A stretch of 13,298 nucleotides of DNA from the NCBI GenBank assembly GCA_947469815.1, contig CANIRI010000025.1, positions 1-13,298 of the forward strand, in the 5' to 3' direction. Below the pieces are notes generated by a model. It saw only the letters and a list, made by a program, of their open reading frames with translations, searched no databases and was not told where the DNA came from. Position numbers and translations under genes: made by a program. This DNA comes from Comamonadaceae bacterium. GTDB taxonomy: Bacteria > Pseudomonadota > Gammaproteobacteria > Burkholderiales > Burkholderiaceae_C. Positions 8,099-13,298 of the stretch are shown in pieces (the stretch's first letter is position 1; every line of letters starts with the position of its first letter).

Positions 8099-8123
8099 AA
8101 GTGGGCGGCTCAAGCCGCCACTT
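8099..8123 (-). other. stem-loop over the rubrerythrin stop codon
   Basis: An 11-bp inverted repeat with one bulged base (plus strand AAGTGGGCGGCT-CA-AGCCGCCACTT) straddles the TGA of the rubrerythrin gene. On the transcribed strand it is followed seven bases later by six T residues (8091-8086). It could be a leaky terminator that lowers rubredoxin and reductase expression relative to rubrerythrin, or an mRNA-stabilising element. Confidence 0.4.
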
Positions 8124-8592
8124 TTGCCAACTGCGCACGGTAATGGTTGGCGTGGCGCTCCTCCACCTTGGCCAAGGCGGCAAAACGCTTTTGTGCGGTG
8201 CGCAAGGTGGCGGCAAATTGGGCCGCATGCACTTGGGATTCGGCAATTTGCTCGTCCATTTCGGCCACCGCAGCGGCGTTGCCTTCGCGCTCGGCAGCGT
8301 CACGGAAACGCGGGTACATCTCGCTGTATTCATAGGTCTCGCCATCAATGGCGATTTGCAGGGCGGCTGCCGGTGTCAGGCTGGCCTTGGGGTAGAGCAA
8401 GTCCAAGTGGCCGAAGGCGTGCATCACCTCCTGCGCGGCGGTTTCTTCAAAGACCAGCGCAGTGTCTTCATCACCGGCGGCGCGCGCCAGCCGGGCAAAG
8501 TAGCGGTATTTGATGTGTGCCATGGATTCGCCGGCAAATGCGGCCTCCAGGTTGGCGAGGGTGGTGATTTCGGGGCGGGTCGCGGTGGTCAT
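8110..8592 (-). CDS. rubrerythrin, diiron domain only
   Basis: A ferritin-like diiron protein of 160 residues that probably reduces hydrogen peroxide in the cytosol. Ligand regions are visible: FAGESMAHIKY (Glu22), FEETAAQEVMH (Glu50 or Glu49, then Glu55 and His58) and GETYEYSEMYP (Glu85, Glu88, Glu91). The usual fourth-helix ExxH position reads ESQVH (118-122), with serine where glutamate is expected by my alignment. An extra ExxH (Glu144, His147) stands in VEERHANHY near the C-terminus. The C-terminal rubredoxin domain of classical rubrerythrin is missing; a separate rubredoxin gene follows. Two ATGs are adjacent; the second (8592) has AGGAG at six bases, the first (8595) at only three. A longer frame from 8664 would cover the promoter and lacks homology. 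Confidence 0.93.
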   Translation of the reverse strand: MTTATRPEITTLANLEAAFAGESMAHIKYRYFARLARAAGDEDTALVFEETAAQEVMHAFGHLDLLYPKASLTPAAALQIAIDGETYEYSEMYPRFRDAAEREGNAAAVAEMDEQIAESQVHAAQFAATLRTAQKRFAALAKVEERHANHYRAQLAKVAA

Positions 8593-8634
8593 CATGAACT
8601 CCTGTGATTGATGAAATAAATCGGAACAGGAGGA

Positions 8635-8664
8635 ATGATAGGGATTATTGATTGTTTGCGCCAA
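8635..8664 (-). promoter_or_regulatory. probable rubrerythrin promoter
   Basis: On the minus strand TTGGCG (8664-8659) is followed after 18 bases by TATCAT (8640-8635, five of six matches to TATAAT). The expected start is near 8628, giving a leader of about 36 bases with the AGGAG ribosome site. The -35 overlaps an inverted repeat listed separately. It would drive the rubrerythrin-rubredoxin-reductase unit. Confidence 0.42.
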
Positions 8665-8698
8665 TTGGGATTGGCTAATTGATTGATAGCCACTATCA
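8660..8698. promoter_or_regulatory. two inverted repeats upstream of rubrerythrin
   Basis: Two perfect short dyads sit at and just above the putative -35. GCCAAT-TGGG-ATTGGC lies at 8660-8675 and TGATAG-CCA-CTATCA at 8684-8698. The second has ATAG/CTAT half-sites like those in OxyR targets, but with spacing 3 rather than 7, so it is not a canonical OxyR site. Both are AT-rich compared with their surroundings, as operators often are. No regulator gene is adjacent. Confidence 0.35.
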
Positions 8699-8709
8699 CC
8701 CGGCAGCGC

Positions 8710-8729
8710 GATGCGCTCATTCGCGCATC
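8710..8729 (-). other. stem-loop over the pepP stop codon
   Basis: A perfect 7-bp inverted repeat, GATGCGC-TCATTC-GCGCATC, has the pepP stop codon in its loop. No T-run follows on the minus strand. It may mark the 3' end of the pepP transcript or protect it. Confidence 0.33.
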
Positions 8730-10129
8730 AAGGCCTCGATGGCGTCGGGCTCCACCGGCACGCCACGGCTGATCAGCTCGCAACCGCCTTCGGTGACGAT
8801 GGCGTCGTCTTCGAGCCGGATGCCGATGCCGTGGAAATGTTCGGGCACGCCCGATGCGGCGCGCACATAAATGCCAGGCTCAATCGTCAGCACCATGCCG
8901 GCGCGCAAGATGCGCGCGGGGCGGCTGATGATGTCCTTCCCGGTCAGCGCGTCGCGCCGCACGCTGGCATTACCGATTTCAGAAGGCTCGGTATACGCAC
9001 CGCAATCATGCACATCCATGCCCAGCCAGTGCCCGGTACGGTGCATGTAAAACGGGAAATAGGCGCGCTTTTCAATCACATCGTCCAGGGTGCCCACCAC
9101 CTTGGCATCCAGCAGCCCCAAGTCGAGCATGCCTTGGGCCAGCACTTTGACGGTCGCGTCATGCGGATCGGTGAAACGGGCCCCGGCACGGGTGGCGTTG
9201 ACGGCGGCCACTTGCGAAGCCAGCACCAGTTCGTACAAGTCACGCTGCGGCCCGGTGAAGCGGCCGTTGGCCGGAAAGGTGCGGGTGATGTCCGAGGCAT
9301 AACCATCGAGCTCGCAGCCCGCGTCGATCAGCACCAGTTCGCCATCGCGCACCGCGCCCGCGTCGGCGCGGTAATGCAGCACACAGGCGTTGGCACCGGC
9401 CGCGACGATCGAGCCATACGCCGGGCACTGCGAGCCATGGCGGCGGAACTCGTGCAGCAACTCCGCATCCAGGTGGTATTCGCGCACGTCGTGCCCGGCG
9501 CGCAGCATGCGCGCGCTGAGCTGCATGGCGCGGATATGCCCGCCTGCGCTGATGCGCGCCGCGCGGCGCATGGTGTCTTGTTCGCTGGCGTCTTTGACCA
9601 GGCGCATCTCATCCAGCGGCTCGCACAGGTCGCGCTGCTGGGTCGGACACAAGGTGCCATAGCGCACCCGCTCGCGCAGGCTTTGCAGCCAGCCGCCCAC
9701 CCGCGTCTCCAGGCCTTTGTGCGTCGCAAACGGAAACCAGACCGCGTCGCAGCCGTCCAACAAAGCGGGCATGCGGGTATCGATGTCGCTGACCGGGTGC
9801 GCGTCACTGACGCCCAGTTCCTGCGGCGCGGCCTGCGGGCCCAGGCGGTAGCCATCCCAGGTTTCGCGCTCCATGTCTTTGGGTCGGCAAAACAGCGTGC
9901 TGCGGCCGTCGCCATGCAGGACCAGCCAGCTGTGCGGCTCGGTAAAACCGCTGAGGTAGAAAAAGTAACTGTCTGCGCGGTACAAAAAATCCGCATCGCG
10001 GTTGCGCTGCTGCTCCGGCGCGGTGGGAATGATGGCCACGCCTTTGGGGCCGATGTGGCGCGCAATAGCGGCGCGGCGGGCAGCGTAATCGGGGGCAATG
10101 CGCAGCATCGAATCGGTCATCGTGTTCAT
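8717..10129 (-). CDS. pepP: Xaa-Pro aminopeptidase (peptidase M24B)
   Basis: A cytosolic dimetal aminopeptidase that removes an N-terminal residue preceding proline. It has 470 residues with an N-terminal AMP_N domain (about 10-140) and a C-terminal pita-bread catalytic domain. The five metal ligands of the family can be seen: Asp269 in VLIDAG, Asp280 in ASDITRTFP, His367 in HRTGHWLGMDVHD, Glu417 in LTIEPG and Glu440 in IRLED. The start is placed at ATG 10129, which overlaps the TGA of the upstream gene as ATGA and has GGAG ten bases before it. A TTG at 10138 in the same frame is less likely. Translational coupling to the MurU-like gene is clear. In related bacteria pepP often precedes ubiH, but here a rubrerythrin follows. 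Confidence 0.95.
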   Translation of the reverse strand: MNTMTDSMLRIAPDYAARRAAIARHIGPKGVAIIPTAPEQQRNRDADFLYRADSYFFYLSGFTEPHSWLVLHGDGRSTLFCRPKDMERETWDGYRLGPQAAPQELGVSDAHPVSDIDTRMPALLDGCDAVWFPFATHKGLETRVGGWLQSLRERVRYGTLCPTQQRDLCEPLDEMRLVKDASEQDTMRRAARISAGGHIRAMQLSARMLRAGHDVREYHLDAELLHEFRRHGSQCPAYGSIVAAGANACVLHYRADAGAVRDGELVLIDAGCELDGYASDITRTFPANGRFTGPQRDLYELVLASQVAAVNATRAGARFTDPHDATVKVLAQGMLDLGLLDAKVVGTLDDVIEKRAYFPFYMHRTGHWLGMDVHDCGAYTEPSEIGNASVRRDALTGKDIISRPARILRAGMVLTIEPGIYVRAASGVPEHFHGIGIRLEDDAIVTEGGCELISRGVPVEPDAIEALMRE

Positions 10130-10875
10130 ACAGGGCAATCTCCAGAATTGAGTTCGGCCAAGCGGGCCGGCGTACCCACGTCGACCCAGGTGCCGGCGTA
10201 CAGCGTGGCAGTGACATGTCCATTGTCCATGCCCCGGCGCAATAGCGGTGCCAACGGGGCTTTGGTGCCTTCGGGGTTACCCGGCGCGATACCGCAATCG
10301 GCGAAAAAAGCCTGCTTGTACAGGGCGATGGTGCTGAAGGTAAAGCGCGGCGCGCTGTCGCCTGCTGCCAGGTTCAAGGCCATGCCGGTTTCTGACAGGC
10401 CAAAATCGCCCCGCGGGTTGTGCGCCGGATTGGGCACCAGCCAGATATGCGCCAAGGCGGGGGCGGCGGCAAAGCGCGCAAGGTCCTCGGCAGAAAAAGA
10501 AAATTCAGGCGCATACACATCCCCGGCCGCCACCCAGAAGACCGGGGCCAGCTGGGGCAAGGCCCGCACGATGCCACCGGCGGTTTCCAAGGCCCCGCCG
10601 AAATCGCGGCCCTCCCGGGAATAGCGGATATCCACGGGCGGCAACGGCGGCGCTTCAAACAGCGGGCCCGGGCTGTGGGCAAACTGCTCCTCCAGCCAGG
10701 CAGTGTTGATGACCACGCTGTGCACGCCCCCGCGCTGCAACCCTTCAAGATGCCATTGCAGCAGCGGTTTGCCCTGAACCTCCAGCAAGGGCTTCGGAAC
10801 GTGGTCGGTGAGCGGGCGCATGCGCTCGCCGCGACCGGCCGCGAGCAGCAAGGCCTGAGCTGAAGCGTTGTGCAT
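10126..10875 (-). CDS. murU: nucleotidyltransferase, probable N-acetylmuramate-1-phosphate uridylyltransferase
   Basis: A 249-residue sugar-phosphate nucleotidyltransferase (GT-A/NTP_transferase fold). The nucleotide-binding signature LAAGRGERMRPLT is at 11-23, PKP with Lys28 follows, the sugar-side loop ALETAGGI is at 95-102, and likely metal-binding aspartates are in AAGDVY (Asp119) and WVDVGTP (Asp232). Length and motifs resemble MurU of the Pseudomonas cell-wall recycling bypass, which makes UDP-MurNAc from MurNAc-1-phosphate. The partner kinase AmgK usually sits beside it but is not in this window, so the exact substrate is inferred. ATG 10875 has no clear ribosome site. The gene ends in an ATGA overlap with pepP, and an OYE gene ends 33 bases upstream. 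Confidence 0.82.
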   Translation of the reverse strand: MHNASAQALLLAAGRGERMRPLTDHVPKPLLEVQGKPLLQWHLEGLQRGGVHSVVINTAWLEEQFAHSPGPLFEAPPLPPVDIRYSREGRDFGGALETAGGIVRALPQLAPVFWVAAGDVYAPEFSFSAEDLARFAAAPALAHIWLVPNPAHNPRGDFGLSETGMALNLAAGDSAPRFTFSTIALYKQAFFADCGIAPGNPEGTKAPLAPLLRRGMDNGHVTATLYAGTWVDVGTPARLAELNSGDCPV

Positions 10876-10901
10876 GTGGCGGTTTTAAAGAACGCGTTAA
10901 C

Positions 10902-10921
10902 GGGCGGCTCAGCGACCGCCC
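10902..10921 (-). other. stem-loop over the OYE stop codon
   Basis: A 6-bp GC inverted repeat, GGGCGG-N8-CCGCCC, encloses the TGA of the OYE gene (10911-10909). It stands 27 bases before the murU start. No T-run is close behind it on the minus strand, so strong termination is unlikely. Confidence 0.3.
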
Positions 10922-12030
10922 ATGGTCACCGCGCCAAAGGCATGCTGCGCGTGGCGCGGCAAACAGCGCCAGTACGCAGGTGTGGCTTGCACCTGGCCGC
11001 CCAGCTCAGCTGCCGCCTGCCAGCCCCAGCGCGGGTTGTACAAAAAGGCACGCGCCAGCGCGATCAGGTCCGCATCGCCGGCTTGCAGGATCGCCTCGGC
11101 CTGTGCCGGCTCGGTGATCAGACCGACCGCGATGGTGGGCAAGGCGGTGGCCTGCCGCATGGCGCGCGCCAACGGCACCTGGTAGCCCGGCGCGAGGGGG
11201 ATTTTTTGCTGCGGCGACACGCCGCCCGATGACATATGGATGAAGTCGCAACCCAAGGCCTTCAAGCGCTGGCCAAAGACGCTGCATTGTTCGATGTCCC
11301 AGCCACCCTCCACCCAGTCGCTGCCCGAAATGCGGATGCCCAGCACGCCGCTGAACGCGGCGCGCACGGCCGCAAAAACCTCCAGCGGATAGCGCATGCG
11401 GTTGTCCAGGCTGCCGCCATAGGCATCGCTGCGCTGGTTGGCGATGGGGGATAAAAATTCATGCAGCAAATAGCCGTGGGCGTTGTGGATTTCAATCGCC
11501 TCAATGCCCATGGCATCGGCGCGGCGAGCCGCTGTGACAAAAGCATCGCGCACCCGCGCCAACTGGGCTGCGTCCATTTCCGCCGGCGCGGCCTCGGCCG
11601 GGAGTTGCGGTAAAGCGGACGGGCCGTAAGGTAACCAACCACCGGCGTCCGCAGGCAGCAACTGGCCGCCGCGCCAGGGCACATCGCTGGACGCTTTGCG
11701 CCCGGCGTGGGCCAGCTGGATGCACACAGGCACCGGCGGGGCCAGTTTGCGGGCGCGGTGCAGCGTGTCGGCCAAGGCCGCTTCGGTGGCCGAATCCCAC
11801 AGGCCCAGACAGGCCGGGGTGATGCGCCCCTCGGGCACCACCGCAGTCGCTTCGATGGTGAACATAGCCGCCCCGCTGTTCAGCAAATTGGCCCAATGCA
11901 TCAAATGCCAATCGGTGGCCCGGCCGTCAACGGCCGCGTACTGGCACATCGGTGCCACGGTGATGCGGTTGGCGAGTGGCAAACCCCCGCGCGGCGAGGG
12001 CATGTGAAAAGGACTGAATAACTGGCTCAT
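10909..12030 (-). CDS. NADH:flavin oxidoreductase, Old Yellow Enzyme family (YqjM-like)
   Basis: An FMN-dependent ene-reductase of 373 residues with a TIM-barrel fold, reducing activated C=C bonds with NAD(P)H. Signatures of the YqjM/thermophilic-like class are present: the flavin-tuning cysteine in VAPMCQY (Cys29), IQLAHAGRKA (Gln105, His108), the substrate-anchoring pair in IHNAHGY (His182, His185) with Tyr187, EFLSPIANQRSDAYGGSLDN (191-210), and the phosphate-binding ALARAFLYNPRW near the C-terminus. The start is ATG 12030 (MSQLFSPF), chosen by family fit. The frame runs on to 12156, but the added 42 residues look non-conserved and overlap the transketolase promoter. No good ribosome site is visible. 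It may be cotranscribed with murU and pepP. The physiological substrate is unknown. Confidence 0.94.
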   Translation of the reverse strand: MSQLFSPFHMPSPRGGLPLANRITVAPMCQYAAVDGRATDWHLMHWANLLNSGAAMFTIEATAVVPEGRITPACLGLWDSATEAALADTLHRARKLAPPVPVCIQLAHAGRKASSDVPWRGGQLLPADAGGWLPYGPSALPQLPAEAAPAEMDAAQLARVRDAFVTAARRADAMGIEAIEIHNAHGYLLHEFLSPIANQRSDAYGGSLDNRMRYPLEVFAAVRAAFSGVLGIRISGSDWVEGGWDIEQCSVFGQRLKALGCDFIHMSSGGVSPQQKIPLAPGYQVPLARAMRQATALPTIAVGLITEPAQAEAILQAGDADLIALARAFLYNPRWGWQAAAELGGQVQATPAYWRCLPRHAQHAFGAVTMGGR

Positions 12031-12082
12031 AGTTTGACTGAGGGCAAGGTCGCCCCGGAAAAAACACGCATCATGCGCGAAG

Positions 12083-12112
12083 TTGGATCGCGCGCACCAT
12101 CCCCGATAAAAT
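12083..12112 (+). promoter_or_regulatory. probable transketolase promoter
   Basis: TTGGAT (12083-12088) is followed after 18 bases by TAAAAT (12107-12112) in the context CGATAAAATCG, a form often seen at betaproteobacterial housekeeping promoters. Transcription would begin near 12119, leaving a leader of about 50-60 bases. The 140-bp region is shared with the divergent OYE gene, for which I found no convincing promoter. Confidence 0.5.
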
Positions 12113-12178
12113 CGCGTGCCCTCCCCACCCGCCTCGCCGTCCCGCTTGCGGTTCATTCACGCTTTGACCATGCCGTCT

Positions 12179-13298
12179 ATGACTTCACCTCAACAATCCC
12201 ACAACATGGCCAATGCCATCCGCGCCCTGGCCATGGACGCAGTGCAAGCCGCCAACTCCGGTCACCCCGGCGCACCCATGGGTATGGCCGATATCGCCGT
12301 GGCCCTGTGGGGCGCGCATTTGCAGCACAGCCCCAGCAATCCGCACTGGATCAACCGCGACCGATTCGTGCTTTCCAACGGCCACGGCTCGATGCTGATT
12401 TATGCGCTCTTGCACCTCACGGGCTACAAGCTGCCCATGGCTGAGTTGAAGAACTTCCGCCAGCTGCACAGCAAAACCGCAGGCCACCCCGAAGTCGGCG
12501 TGACCCCCGGCGTGGAGACCACCACCGGTCCGTTGGGCCAGGGCATCAGCAACGCCGTGGGCATGGCGCTGGCCGAGAAACTGCTGGCCAAGGAATTCAA
12601 CCGCGAAGGCCACGCCATCATTGACCACCACACCTACGTTTTTCTGGGTGACGGCTGCATGATGGAAGGCATCAGCCACGAGGCCTGCGCGCTGGCCGGA
12701 GCCTGGAAACTGGGCAAGCTGATTGCCTTGTACGACGACAACGGCATCTCCATCGACGGCAAGGTTGCGCCCTGGTTCATCGACAACACGGCACAACGCT
12801 TCACGGCCTACGGCTGGAACGTGATCGACGCGGTGGACGGGCATGACGCGGCTGCCGTTTCCGCCGCCATTGCCCGCGCTAAAACCAGCAGCGACAAGCC
12901 CACGCTGATCGTCTGCAAGACATCGATCGGCAAAGGCAGCCCCAACCGCGCCAACACCGCCAAAGCGCACGGCGAGCCACTCGGCGCAGAAGAAATCAAA
13001 CTCACCCGGGAAGCCCTGGGCTGGCCGCATGCGCCCTTCGCCATTCCCAAAGACGTATACGCCGCCTGGGACGCCAAAGCGGCCGGGCGGGCGCGCGAAC
13101 AATCCTGGAACCAGCGTTTTGCTGCCTACAAGGCTGCGCACCCCGCATTGGCCAAAGAATTGCAACGCCGCATGAAGGGCGAGCTGCCGAAAAACTTTGT
13201 CCAAACCGCGGTCAACGCGGTGGTCTCCGCCGACACCAAGCGCGACACCGTGGCCTCGCGCAAAGCCTCGCAAATTGCGCTGGAACATTTCACCTCCG
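12179..13298 (+). CDS. tkt: transketolase, N-terminal part (cut by window edge)
   Basis: Transfers two-carbon ketol units in the pentose phosphate pathway (and the Calvin cycle where present) using thiamine diphosphate. The visible 373 residues cover the whole pyrimidine/phosphate-binding N-terminal domain: [13 protein letters not shown] near the start, [47 protein letters not shown], the ThDP motif from GDGCMMEG to DDNGISIDG, and the active-site [19 protein letters not shown]. About 300 residues lie beyond the edge. The start is either ATG 12179 ([15 protein letters not shown]) or the in-frame ATG 12170; neither has a strong Shine-Dalgarno, and I prefer the shorter form by family length. The frame is open to the end of the window. 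Confidence 0.96.
   Translation, partial: MTSPQQSHNMANAIRALAMDAVQAANSGHPGAPMGMADIAVALWGAHLQHSPSNPHWINRDRFVLSNGHGSMLIYALLHLTGYKLPMAELKNFRQLHSKTAGHPEVGVTPGVETTTGPLGQGISNAVGMALAEKLLAKEFNREGHAIIDHHTYVFLGDGCMMEGISHEACALAGAWKLGKLIALYDDNGISIDGKVAPWFIDNTAQRFTAYGWNVIDAVDGHDAAAVSAAIARAKTSSDKPTLIVCKTSIGKGSPNRANTAKAHGEPLGAEEIKLTREALGWPHAPFAIPKDVYAAWDAKAAGRAREQSWNQRFAAYKAAHPALAKELQRRMKGELPKNFVQTAVNAVVSADTKRDTVASRKASQIALEHFTS

Noticed and set aside
8593..8664. 24-residue N-terminal extension of rubrerythrin
   Set aside because: It would start at TTG without a ribosome site and cover the promoter; the ATG at 8592 has AGGAG at good spacing and matches the family start.
8684..8698. OxyR binding site upstream of rubrerythrin
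   Set aside because: The half-sites ATAG and CTAT are present but spaced by 3 rather than 7 bases and without a second pair, so I list it only as an unnamed inverted repeat.
8711..10624. 637-codon open frame on the plus strand, opposite pepP and murU
   Set aside because: It is fully antisense to two genes with intact catalytic motifs, runs across their junction, and its translation has no recognisable domain. Long antisense frames are expected at this GC content.
12031..12156. 42-residue N-terminal extension of the OYE protein
   Set aside because: Not conserved in character, and it overlaps the transketolase promoter; MSQLFSPF is the normal start for the family.
12185..13288. 367-codon open frame on the minus strand, opposite transketolase
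   Set aside because: The plus strand encodes textbook transketolase motifs over the same bases, so the minus frame is an artefact of codon bias.

Overview
The window is GC-rich, densely coded DNA from a betaproteobacterium. The likely group is Burkholderiales, and Comamonadaceae (Rhodoferax/Polaromonas-like) is my best guess. This rests on codon usage, on the form of the housekeeping proteins (MaeB, Tkt, PepP), and on a Burkholderiales-style rubrerythrin without a rubredoxin domain. I see no mobile element, tRNA, rRNA or CRISPR array. The region reads as ordinary chromosome rather than an island.

Layout. (1) 1-584, minus: the N-terminal part of a class III omega-amino acid:pyruvate aminotransferase, cut by the window edge. 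It is divergent from a LysR regulator (687-1637, plus) that probably controls it. (2) 4080-1660, minus: a two-gene unit. A periplasmic solute-binding protein without any ABC transporter genes is followed, three bases after its stop codon, by a membrane-anchored GGDEF diguanylate cyclase. This looks like a ligand sensor feeding c-di-GMP signalling. A promoter with a palindrome in its spacer lies in front of it. (3) 6566-4212, minus: the bifunctional-type malic enzyme MaeB, with a large stem-loop in its leader. (4) 8592-6671, minus: rubrerythrin (diiron domain only), then a separate 54-residue rubredoxin, then an FAD/NAD-dependent rubredoxin reductase overlapping it by ATGA. Together these could carry electrons from NADH to peroxide. 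(5) 12030-8717, minus: an Old Yellow Enzyme, a MurU-type nucleotidyltransferase and Xaa-Pro aminopeptidase PepP; the last two are coupled by ATGA. (6) 12179 to the right edge, plus: the 5' part of transketolase, divergent from the OYE gene and with a good sigma-70-like promoter.

Two themes deserve a second look. One is the binding protein/diguanylate cyclase pair, whose cyclase lacks the inhibitory RxxD site. The other is the three-piece rubrerythrin system, whose rubrerythrin has an unusual fourth-helix ligand pattern. Smaller observations are inverted repeats at several promoters and stem-loops that straddle stop codons at the ends of several genes. I did not find a clearly unprecedented system; most genes belong to well-known families.
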